From NCBI RefSeq assembly GCF_015832195.1, contig NC_052018.1, forward strand, positions 28,300,115 through 28,364,114: a DNA stretch of 64,000 bases. Direction: 5' to 3'. The notes under the pieces were generated by a model, which worked only from the letters and a program-made list of their open reading frames with translations, did not search any database and was not told the origin of the DNA. The position numbers and the translations under genes were made by a program. The DNA comes from Motacilla alba alba (lineage: Eukaryota > Chordata > Aves > Passeriformes > Motacillidae). Shown piece by piece: positions 45,674 to 57,200 of the stretch. The stretch's first letter is position 1, and each line of letters opens with the position of its first letter.

Positions 45674-45946
45674 CCTCCACCACGAGAAAGAAGAACACCT
45701 GTTCGGCTGCTGCATCAGTTGCCCTGCTCCTGCCACGGGAAAGCCCCGCCGCCACCTGCGCTGCCGTGGTTCCTGCTGCAGGAAAGATGGCCTGTGTTGC
45801 CGGCGCTGGAGCTGCTGCTGCCCGCATGGTGTTTCGTCACCTGCCTCACTTTGGCGCTGCTCCCACCGCGGGAAAGAATAACACCCGTCCGGCATGGCCG
45901 ATTCCATGCAGCGCCGCCCTGGCACTGCTCCTGCGAGAGGAAAAAG
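45674..45946 (+). repeat. Degenerate repeated CTGCTCC..GGGAAAG motif inside the LTR
   Basis: Five related units occur, ending at 45690 (CACGAGAAAG), 45743 (CACGGGAAAG), 45786 (TGCAGGAAAG), 45876 (CCGCGGGAAAG) and 45946 (CGAGAGGAAAAAG). Four are preceded by CCTGCTCC, CTGCTCCC or TTCCTGCT. Spacing varies between about 43 and 90 bases, so this is an expanded motif, not a strict tandem array. Confidence 0.6.
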
Positions 45947-45988
45947 CTCAAAGAAGCAAGCAAAAGAAAGCTCAAAGAAGCAAGCAAA
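45945..45988 (+). repeat. 24-base tandem repeat, two copies
   Basis: The 20-base core AGCTCAAAGAAGCAAGCAAA occurs perfectly at 45945-45964 and again at 45969-45988. Confidence 0.9.
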
Positions 45989-46177
45989 GAGTCCTTCCTT
46001 TTTCCTTTACCCCGATCCTTTGGCACTGGGTCCACATTTATCGGCCAATCCTGGTGGTCCTGGATCCCAGCCAGTGGCCGAACAGCGATCCTGCCTGCCG
46101 GCAGCAGAAGTGGGGCATGGCCACTCCTGGAACGTGTGCCGACTGTCTCCCACACTCAGGGCGCAACGTCACTTTCT

Positions 46178-48592
46178 TATTATCTTCAAAAAGAAAGATT
46201 TCTTATTATCTTCCAAAACAAATTCCCATCCATTAATATAAAACTTCTTTCATACTATTTACATAGAACTAAACTGTTGATGGTTGCTCTGGAAATTGTT
46301 TTGTTCCATAAGTAGAATGTCTGTAATCCATCTTATCACATCACTTTTAAGAAAAAAATATTTTTAATTGTGTTCATCTTTTTTTTTATTGAAACATATT
46401 TTATAAACATGATTCCAGTATGTTGCTGAATTTGACCAGTGTCAAAAATCCTCTCCAAATGTGACCCCCTACTGAATGCCTCCAAGTCCTCTATTACCCA
46501 AAATACTCTTAAATAAAAACTATAACTGAAAAAAAAGTTTTGTCAGGTTTCACAACTTTTATTTGTTAGTATGCAGAGTCAAAATATTATATTAATGCAA
46601 AAATATCTGAGATCATTCAGAAAAAAATAAGCCCATACATTAATTATTTCCACTAATATAATATAATATTTAATTGGCTTCTTAGGAACACACATACTAA
46701 TTAAGACTGGTATATAGTGGCTGTATAGAAGAAGGTAAATTAATAATAAGTAATAATAATATAAAAACGTTGCTTACTCTAGTGACACAGTCAAGAATAA
46801 CTGAAAGAAATCTTTAAAATATTGCCTATACAATCACTTCCTGAAAGGGAATTTTTTTTTAATTTTCTAAGACATCCTGAAAGAAATAATCTTGCCTAAT
46901 CCTAATCTTCACCCTGTAAAATTTGTGCTGATTTCTTTTTCTCTTGCACAGGTATTTCATGCTGGGCAGTGTTTTAGCTCTAAATACTGATGTTCAGTGT
47001 CTTATTTTAACTTTCTCTCAGAACCTGAGTGTTCAAGAACCATGAAAAAGACAAAAAGGATCCCATCAACCGTGTTTAGTAGAATTTGTAAATTAACTGC
47101 GGGGACTGTTGTCCTGGCAGTACTAAATAATTCTCCAAAAGTGCATGTGCATGAGATTTTAAACCTCTGCTTTTTGCAAAGGAACAGCTAGCTAAGGCAT
47201 TATAAGGAAATGCTAACTGACGGAAATCTTGCTACATCTTCCAGAGTTAGTCTGTGTGATCTCACTTAAGTAGCCCTGTGCTTATTTAAGCAAGGCACAA
47301 GCAAAACAGCAAGGGAGCAGCAGTTGATACTATGAATAAATCCATCATTCCTACAAACAGCTACAAGCCAGTGATTTTCCATCCTCTGCTAATTTTATCA
47401 ACAGCTACCAGCCAGATCATGAGTCTGGTCCTTTCCTGTGTTTAACAGTCTCGGAAGGAAAGTCTGCCTGCCCCTGTTGTGCCCTGACCTGCTGAATTGG
47501 ATGCTAAATTTCAAGACTATTAGAGTGGAAGCAAAAGGCTGAGATAATACACCAAGAAAAGGAATTTTGTTTATGCTGAGAAAAACTGGTTCTATTACAC
47601 ATGCTGTTGCAGTTAGCATAGCAATTGAGATCATGGTAAAAGTTCTGTCAAATCTGCAAATAAAACTTCTCAGATTAAGAGATGAAAAATGTCTTGGCCA
47701 AGCCAAAGATGATAATTAACAATTCTAGTCAAAGTATTGCAATAGGCATTATTTACAACATTATTGCAGGTCCCTTCACCTTCAGGCATTCAGACACTAA
47801 GTAATTAATTCTCCTGTCAATCCTTTAAACTAGATTAATATCTCCATGCTTCATATAGGGAAAGTGGTGGACAGAGAATTAGAGTTTGCTTAGCTAGACA
47901 GACACAAGTTTTTTAGTTCAAAAACTTACTGTCCCCTCCACCCTGTCTCTGAGAAGAAGAGAGGATTTTCATCAACCACATTTATTTTTCACTACAAGTC
48001 GTATGATTTAACTCCAACTCTCATAAAGCTAAGATACTGAAATGGCAGTATTCACAATGCCAATGAGCACACCTTAACTGCAGGGTAGTCACTTGAGGTA
48101 AACTAACCTCCTGAAATAGTTCTAACCATTTAATTGATTTGTATATCCTATATCACATCTTAGTGGTAAATATAAGAATTAATTTCTGCTATCTTTCCCT
48201 TTCATTTTTAGACCATTTAAGCCACAAATGTAGTGACTTGTTTTTATAAATAATATGAGTATAAATGTAAATATATATAAATAAAACCATAATCATAAAA
48301 TACATACTATAAATGTCCACACACACACATAATCTGAATATAAAACAAACCAATTCAGAGCTAAAAGCTGTTTATTTGCATGCCTATCATACACTAGGAA
48401 ATTTTCCAGAAACGTTTGGAAATGAGAAGTTATGCAAGGGTATGGAGGATGCAGTATGAAATCAAAAATTACACTCAATTTCTATTGCACATTGTGTACT
48501 TCCATACTTACAAAAGGCTACTGTGTTTTGAAGCCAAGCATACACAAAGCCAACTATTTAATTCAGGGTTAAGCACTGCTGATTTGAAACTA
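46178..48592. other. AT-rich unique DNA
   Basis: No gene is recognised. The minus-strand frame 47398-47706 (102 codons) has hydrophobic stretches but no recognisable family. Confidence 0.5.
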
Positions 48593-49125
48593 ATCATAGA
48601 ATATGCTGAGTTGGAAGGGGCCCATCAGGATCATCAAGTCCACCTCCTGGCCCTGCACAGGACACCCCAAGAGTCACACCCTGTGCCTAGGAGGACTGGC
48701 CAAACGCTTACTGAAGTCAGACAGGCTTAGTGCTGTGACCACTTCCCTGGAGAGCCTGTTCCAGTGCCCAGATACTCTCTGGATAAAAATCTTTTCCTGA
48801 TATCTAACCTAAGCCTTCCGTGGTTTAGCTTCGTGTAATTTCTTTGAGGTCTATCACTGGTGAAAAGAGTGAAGACATCAGTGCCTGCCCCTCCTCTTCT
48901 CCTCACAAGGAAGTTGTCACTGCACTGATGTCTGCTCTCAGTCTCCTCCAGGCTGAACAGACCAAAACAAGTGCCCTCAGTCACTCCTCATATAGCTTCC
49001 CCTCCAGAAAGTTCACCATCCTTGTGGCCCTTCTTTTGATACTTTCTAGTAGCGTCATGTCTTTTTTATATTGTGGCACCCCAAAACTACATGCAGGACT
49101 CAATGTGAGGCTGTGCCAATGAGGA
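48593..49125 (-). mobile_element. CR1 LINE, 5'-truncated, minus strand
   Basis: The plus strand begins CATAGAATATGCTGAGTTGG and GGCCCATCAGGATCATCAAGTCC, the complement of a CR1 3' UTR. CCTGGAGAGCCTGTTCCAGTG and CTCCTCCAGGCTGAACAGACC are characteristic CR1 phrases in reverse. The minus-strand frame 48984-48727 retains GRLRLDIRKRFLSREY of the ORF C-terminus before frame breaks. It ends near GGCACCCCAAAACTACATGC. It is more decayed than the 33631 copy. Confidence 0.95.
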
Positions 49126-50740
49126 GTTTAATAAGAATATATTAAAGTACAAAGCTGAAATACAGAGTTTTGCTTATGTCAGCCTACAACAGCAAAACTC
49201 AGAGGTCATCTCTTATTTTGTTCTAACTTTCAAAATAAACTCCCAGACTGGTTCAGTGACTACAGAGAGCAGTGGCACTTTGGGTATTACTTTGGAAAGC
49301 AGAGCTAATATGCAAAAGTTATAAGTACCTATGCCATGATCTGAAGCAATACTGATCTGTACAATATCTCAGCTTTGTGTTATTAGTGACTATCACCCTG
49401 CAGACAATTTATTTTAAAATAATCTCAGAGAAGCTTGGTATGCCTTGGTGTTTTGCCAAGGAGAACAAATTTCTCATCTGTTCTGAGAATGTTCTCAATC
49501 AGAGTAACACCAAATATCTTCTTGATTATATGTCTTCTGATTCATTTGAGCAGAAGACTGCCACACTTCACCTACACTTAGCTAGGCATCAACTGCAAGC
49601 AAAGTGAAAATTAGGTACTCTTTATCCAATCCACAGGGGTAATTCAAGTCTCTGTTAACAGATGCTAATATGTGATCTTGAGAACATTTGAAACTATTAC
49701 TATACAGGTGAAGAAATAATGACTAATTTTGCATAACAACTTCAAATGCGAGGGAATATTATGCTAAATGCATACTTTGACCCATATATCAACACATTTG
49801 CAGGTAATTTGTTTGAAGATACTAATAATATGTTGCATTATCTGTTCACCTATACTTTTTAGTTATATATTAAAAAGAAAACCAACAAAAAAAGCAAAGA
49901 CCAAAAACCTGCTGTTGCTTGGACAAAGTAAAAATTTTGTTATTAAATACACAATATGCAAAAATTTTTGACACTTTAATATTTGAATGCTTTATATTAA
50001 TGAAAGCATGCCTTTTTTTTTTTCTTTGAGGAAACAATGCCTCATTTTCAATGTTTTAGGCATGAGAGATCAGTGTTCTGCAAGAAATTTTAGAATATCT
50101 AAGTCCAACCATGGAAAAACACATATTGACACTATGACTATATAGATACACAGAGAATGGATGCTCAAGAATATTACTGAGTGAGGAGATGAATGACGCT
50201 TCTGTGATCCATCACCATTTTATATGAGTTCCTCAAAAAACTTAATAATTTTCATATACACTCAGATTTGACATACTCCAGCCACATTCTTGCAACATTG
50301 TATTTAGAGAAGACCATATTAGTGTAGGGATTGCAATGGGGCTATATCAGTCCGAAGTCCAGAGCTATTACTGTTGGACTGATTTCAGCATTTGTCAATT
50401 GTCCCCAATATCAAATGGCAATCACACATTTAACTTTGCTTTAGTGACTCTCCAGCCACTAACAAAAAAAGGAAAAAGAGATTCAATCTATGAACAACTG
50501 CCATTGGTACACTTTTTACTACCAAAATCTTGTGATTTCTTTTTATCTACCTGTAGAGCTAGACCTCTTTAAGATACACCACTACAATGCTTTTTGATAC
50601 TTTAATACTTCCTATCAAGTTTGGTGACCCACTGATGTGTTTTGCTTTCTACCTGATGGACAAATATCACCCAAGGAAGGTAGCATAATTTTTTTTTAAT
50701 GTTGTTGTGTATCAGCACTATTGCATCACAACTAAAGATC

Positions 50741-50761
50741 TTTATTCTTTATTCTTTATTC
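50741..50761 (+). repeat. (TTTATTC)3 tandem repeat
   Basis: Three perfect 7-base units are visible in a row. Confidence 0.9.
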
Positions 50762-53700
50762 TCCTTTATTGTTATTTATTTCAACACATCAACTATGTAT
50801 TGTCAATGTCCTGATACCTATCAGCTACCATTTTTGCTTTACGAAATTTTGGGCTCTGAGTAGGTGAAAGTTGCATTAAATTAAAAACCTGCCAAATGAC
50901 ATAAAAAACATTCCAGACACTGGCAAATTTAAAAAGTTTTATGGAGTAATTAATTATAGATTCTTCAGCCTCTATAACAGTAGGTCCTGATTCTCTTTTC
51001 TCTTCTGCTGATAGTATTTAAGAAAAAGTTTAATTTTAAAGGAATTTAGTTTACAGTAATAAAATGAGAGGAGACTCCGGCAGAAGTTTTTTGGCTCTTT
51101 TACTACTACTTATACTTTTCCCTTGACTTTAAGACACATAATATAGCTTACAATGTATTGATTCCTGAGACCTAAGGCTACATGGAAAACAGAAGTCTCA
51201 TTTCCTTACTGATTTTGTAGCTTGCTTTCATTCTGCATCAGAACAATGTGTAATTTTCCTTTTGTAATTTTCTGAAAAGAAGGCACAGAGAATGTAAAAT
51301 GGATATGTATACAGCACCTCAGCCAAAACAGCATTCTGAGGAACCTTTTACTGAAAACACATCTTCTAAAGCAAACAGTATGGGTTAATATCATCAGCTG
51401 GTTGAACAGTCTTTTTCTCTCCATGAATTTTTTAATACTGTGCCTGTAGCTGATTTTGATCCTTAGTCATTTGCCAGCACATGTTTGTCAAAGATGTCTC
51501 AGTGAGGTTTTAAACTCTTCAAACTTCCTTGATAATGGAAAGAATTTTATCACATTAAAATGACTTTAAGTATAATGAGAGCTTGCTGCTTAGTTATCTG
51601 GTCTCTATAGAATGATGAGAAGGTGAAGGTTTATTTTGAATTATTAAATTTTGGTATTATAGTATTATATTTATATTCACAGATTTATTTTTTTCTTGCT
51701 ATTCTATGTAAATCCTCTGATTTTTTTTGCATTTCTCTCTGGTTTCTTCAGCAAATAAATTCCTTGTCTGTTCTGAAATATTTTGCTACAGCAAAATAAT
51801 ATTCTGTTGCTTCAGTTCATGAACCAGTGATATTAAAAGACCTGAAAACTAATTTCATGGTAGAAAAGTATGCTATTCACAAATGACTCCTCTATCAAAG
51901 CTTTGTAGCTAAGGATATCTAGAGGAGCTCTCTTTCTCTGGGAGTCAGTGTAAAGCCAGCAGAGTGTTTACATGTGCTGTTCTGACTCTCATGCTGTAGC
52001 TTTGGGCAAATTTGTTGTGTAAAGCCAAACGATGCCCCAGGCCAGAAAAAGAAAATTCAGATAACATAGAGCCTCGTGTATTAGCTTGGTCATTTCAGAA
52101 TTGTAGCAATTAAGCAAAAAATTGTTTCAAAAGCATATCAAGTTCATTTCAGAATACTGATATTTAAAGTTGAGCAGTTGAATTCAAGGAAGTTTAACAT
52201 GATAAAAGATTTTTTAAGGCTTTTTTATGATTACACAAGAGAAGATCTCCATACAGGGAGGAAGGTACAGTATATTACAGTTAACAGTTACTCAGCAGTC
52301 ACTTATCAAATAAACTCTTCACATATAAAAATATAAGTTTCTAAACAGCATGTTAAGATATATAGGCTAAAAGGTCAATTAAATCCCTCCCCTGCATGAA
52401 CACTGTTCATTTGTGAAGTGGTTGACTTTTTCTGTGAGAAATACAAAACATTTTTAGGAATTTGCTTCTATTTGTAAAAAATCATGTGACAAAGAATAAT
52501 TAACTATTTTTCTGATTTTTTTTAATAACCACACCAGCTTTGCCTTCGACTGTGTTAAAAATTACCTAAAAATCAAAATGTCTCCTCTTAATGCATAGAA
52601 ATTTTCTTTTTGAGTCCTAGTCATCATTTTTGCAGCAAGACCAGAAAAGGCAGAATACAAAAAACTGAGAAAACTGAAAGGGAACTATTGTTTCAATGTT
52701 TTTCTCACACTTTTTAATTCACGATTAAGTGAAAGTGCCACTGGGCTCCAATGTGATATTACAACTATTTGTTTTGGTAGAGAAAAAAAATTAAGCTTCC
52801 ATTTTAAGCCTAAACTGGAAGATTGATATGTCTGAGCCCTCATGATAGAGAAAACAATGGTCTAATGATAGATACACTCCTACCTCAAATCAAATAATCT
52901 GAATAGTATGTGTTGTAGCTCATAGACAGCCTGCAGGCTCTTAAGTGCTGTAATACATATACAGCTTTTAAAACTTGAACTTGAAATGCATAAAAGGGGA
53001 GGGGCAGGGAGTGTGCAAACCTGCATACATTGAGATGTTTGATGCTATGCTGTAGTCCTGTTTGGGGTAAAGTCAGTTATTCAGGAAGAGTTAAGCATCC
53101 AAATACGTACCAGGCAAACCCACAATTCTTCTTATGAAGTGGTAAGTGGTGAGAGAGAGGAAGAATGAAAAGAGGAGATATGTACCTGCATGATGATATG
53201 AATCTAATTAAAATTTTCCCAGAAAAGAAAGCTAACTTTTTAATGTGAGGCTACATATGCATCTTTACTTATATTTTGATAATGGCTTACAAGACACAAA
53301 ACTACCCAATAGTAGTAGTACCCTACTACTCTTGCCCCACAGTCAACTTTAAACCAAACACTTCAATCAGATAATACTTTAAAAATCTTTAAAGTAAATC
53401 TTTAAATAAATTCATTTGCTCATGTTTATATGTTTATCAGGTTGCTTTGATACCAAATCTTACAGTCTGACCTATGTTTTTTTTAAGGGATGAACACAAT
53501 GTTTGGAGGGTAAGAATGAATGTTGGCAGCCTTATTTAAAGTGCAGAATTTTTGTATAATTTCAAACCCACATCTTAATTAGTCACTTGAAATATACCCT
53601 TTCAAATAAAGTGCTAGAATGCCTCTCTACACTTCAAACTAGAATAGCTTCCAGGAAAATATGGAAACATAAACATAACTACTGAAGCAATTCTATTGAA

Positions 53701-53986
53701 TAAAAAAAAAAATCTGGAATAGCACAAAAATCTAAAGGGCAATCAAATCAAAGAAAAATACCTCCTGATGTACTCAAGATAATTTTGATTCCTTTTGGGA
53801 GTAAATGCATATTTTAAGATATTTTTAAGCTTCATTAGTGAGCAAACAAGCTCTCTCTGTTCCATTTACTCAGAAACAAAACCAACCAAACAAGCACAAC
53901 AAACAAGCAAATACAAATACATAAATAAGAATCCTGGTATTGTGAATTCAGATTTACAAAAATAATTGCTGTTTCCCATTTTTCAG

Positions 53987-54258
53987 CTGTAGACACAACA
54001 ATATATTTATGTTCTGTGGATCTCCATGGCTACTCTTTGGCACTTCAAGTGGACATGGCAGAGATAGTTGATCTCCTTTCCAACCATCTGCATCCACAAC
54101 CATGTGTGCTTCTGGAAGAGGATAGAGATGTTTCTCCATTGTGTGACATGATCATGGTGGTGTTTACATCCCTTAACCTCCTATTTTACACTTTTGCTGC
54201 ATCTGCTTATCGTATGGCGCACTGTGAAATTGGCATTAAGCCATCAGACAAAGAATGA
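53987..54258 (+). other. Weak exon candidate with a good splice acceptor
   Basis: TTGCTGTTTCCCATTTTTCAG (ending 53986) is a strong acceptor-like sequence. After it one frame stays open for about 90 codons to a stop at 54256-54258. The product contains LHGYSLALQVDMAEIVDLL and CVLLEEDRDVSP; I recognise no family. No good donor or polyadenylation signal is close, so chance is quite possible. Confidence 0.12.
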
Positions 54259-57200
54259 TGCTGTACAAACAAGAAATTTTCTGCCAATGAGCTTGTACAC
54301 CCATTTAATATTTACTGCTGTCAGTGATCCTACAGCCAACTCTCCTGGCCTTGTGGTAAATATTGAGCATCTCACTTCTGAGGATAATCATCTGTGTTGC
54401 TCCATAGATTTGCTCTCATAGTTCACAAATCATTAAATGAAGCAGAATCGAGATTACCAGTAGATGATCTAACACTTGAAAATTTGTCCTATCTAAATGA
54501 ATATATGGAAATTATTAAGCTATTCTTGCTTGTATGCTTGACCAATTTTAATAGCTCTTTTTACATGCAATATTATTAATATCTCTCTGGTATAATTTGG
54601 GAGAGATATCTCTTATTCATTTAGGTTCAGATGAATAGAAGTCTTCTGAAAGACTGAAGGATTTATATGGCTCTTCAAGCTATGATATGATACATTTTTT
54701 TTATTGTTTGTAATTTCAGTGGAAGTCGCTGACATGAGAACATGAAACATCTCAGCTAGTTCAAGACCTTTTAAACTCATAATTTTATAATGGCAAAATT
54801 CCCTAAACAAATATTTATCATGTGTTGTCATTCAGAATACAAAATAACAAATGGCAAAATACTTATTTCAAGCAACTGGTCTAAGTTATTTTGTGTAAGT
54901 TCTGCACAAGCAGAAAAACACCTCTGGCATTATAAACTCAGTATTCATAAAGGCCAAGGATTCTTAATTTAATTGTAAAATCATATCTATGCAAGCAAAT
55001 TTTTTTTTTTGTGATATAAACCCAGATGTACAGTTCAGCATGAAAAATACCTATACACACAAGAAACTTTATTCCAGTGTTCATACTGCTGAATTTGGTA
55101 TGATCGATCATGTTTATATATGTTCATTCAAGAGTGAAAATTTGTTATAATCTAGCTTCAGTGTTTTTTTTTTTTTTTTCTTAATTACATCAGTATCCTA
55201 ACCTAAGGAGAAGGGTGAAAAGTAAAATAAATTCTAGTAAGCAATCTTGTTACTGGAACAAGTTATATTTTTCAATAAAAAAATATCCTCAGGTACAAAT
55301 CAAAGAAACAATAGAGAACTAGATGAAAAAACAGACACGTGTGTTTCTAAGGCCAATACTTAGGTATTTTTAATGAACGGCCTACTCATTCCTGAGCCTT
55401 GGAGGTTGTCTTAGGCAGTGTCTGACCTCTGGAGTGATAACATGAATGATTCTGCCCTAATAAATTTTAAATACTGAAACCTACCACTGCAATTATAACC
55501 AGACAGCGTTTTTATAACCATTCAGCAAACCAGTGTACTGAGAGACTACTTGAAAGCAACAACAAAGGGGAAGTTAGAAATGACAAAGGTTTCATACCTC
55601 TATTAGCAAACACAGAGGACCACTATAAAATTGTTTTTTATATCCTGATTGTGTCAGTGTTCACTCTTATTACTGTTATACATTTGCTAAAAGGGGAAAA
55701 GAGATAATCATTTTGCCTTATTGAGAATACTTTGTATAAGATCCTATTTCTTGAATAATAATTTTATTAACTTGTCATAGTTGATCTTTGTTTCCATTTT
55801 ATTTTAATGAAGACCTCAACAATGTAGAACCTAATTTCCATTGCTCCATATATAATTATTGTTTCAAAGATGTGAAGTGCATTGACTTGTAATAGGATGC
55901 TACTTATGAAACTTTTGGAATATTGTTATCAGAAATATGCTTTGGAAAATGTTTTACAATGTCACTATGTCCAATATAAACCCATAAAATAGTTCTATGA
56001 AAGCGAGAGTTACTACTGTCCTTAGCTCATCCTCTTTGTCCCTTAGTAATGCAGAAGCTTTCTCATTCTTTTTAACAAATTAACATGCCAGCTGTATTAC
56101 CATATGTAAATATAGCAGAAAAAAAAAGGAGAAGAAAAATAGTCATGATGTATGAATGTGTAGGAGGAAGAAATTATAATACCATTGAAATTTGCTTCAT
56201 ACTGATATCAAGCGACATGGAGAAAAGATCAGAAAACCTAACCTCTTAACCTCTGGTGCTTGGAGATTAATGTGAAACAAGTTCTACATCTCTGTGGATC
56301 TGGGGACATCTGCTCTCTACATACCTTATTTGTCTCCCTCTCTCTCTGAAAGGGCGTTGGCTCTGGCTACAGTGCTGTGGTTTCCAGACCATATGATATT
56401 CAGGCAGCAGTTCAAAATCACCTCATTTGACAGTATTGCATTGCCATGGCACAGGAACCACAGGCACAACAGAAATATTTGAGAGTTTTATGTCAGCTGA
56501 GACATTCCTAAGAGAAACCAAAACAAAACAAAAGCCTTCACTTTACCCTGTTGAAAAAATCATCAATAGAGAGTGACTGCTGTGAGAAAAATAAAAGTGA
56601 GAAGCAAAAACAATTAAAATGTGAAAATATTCCAGGACAAATAAACAACCAGATGCTGCATTTTACTATATAAAAAAAATAGTATATGTAGTACTGAGTC
56701 CAAACAGCATGAGTTCATCAGTATTATCCAGTGTGAATAGGTTGAAAAATTATTTTTACTATTTGTTGATTTAAAGTGCCGGACTGACAACAGATTTCAA
56801 GTATTTACCTTGTTCTGGGTGTAAGCACAAATAGAGCCACAGATGTTAGCGTGTCAGCTAGGCTTGTCTCTAGGTGCTTTATTGGATCAAAACCTCAAGT
56901 TCTGTGGCTCAGTAGAGAAATTTCAGCAGTTTCACATTAAACAGTGAATTTCAGCGACAGACCTTTGTGCTGTAAGGCCAATCAAAATTTTTATTTTGGA
57001 ATTATCGTGAAGATGAGTTTTTTTCTGTTTGTCTAAGGGTTCAGTTGCTCACTGCACAGTAATGCTTCCCAGCAGAGCAAACTGGTGACATGTAGCTTCT
57101 TGAGCTTTTTATAAATCCCTTTCAGAATGCCTGGTTTTAAATTGATGGCAATTTCATTCTTAGAAGGCCTCTGCACCAAATGATATTTTTGTATATTAGA

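Larger units (their letters stand above)
45192..46171 (+). mobile_element. 980-bp CpG-rich solo LTR with 6-bp target duplication
   Basis: The element starts TGTGGCAGTGGG and ends GCGCAACGTCA (TG...CA). It is flanked by identical CTTTCT (45186-45191 and 46172-46177), suiting an ERVK-class insertion. A TATA-like CATAAAAGCC lies at about 45550-45559. From about 45600 on the sequence is strikingly CpG-rich, unlike anything else in the window. The likely U3 therefore spans the first 385 bases, and the GC-rich part is transcribed R/U5. Internal repeats occur (see separate entries). The longest open frame of the window, 290 codons at 45443-46315, crosses the element end into flanking DNA and is a composition artefact. 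The family is not recognised, and the pyrimidine-only duplication is somewhat prone to chance. Confidence 0.65.

Noticed and set aside
45443..46315. 290-codon open frame, the longest in the window
   Set aside because: It lies in the CpG-rich LTR, runs past the element end into flanking DNA, and overlaps equally open frames on both strands. This is low stop-codon density from GC-rich composition; no domain is recognisable.
47398..47706. Minus-strand 102-codon frame with hydrophobic stretches resembling membrane segments
   Set aside because: No family motif or supporting splice sites were seen; hydrophobic runs are common in AT-rich chance frames.
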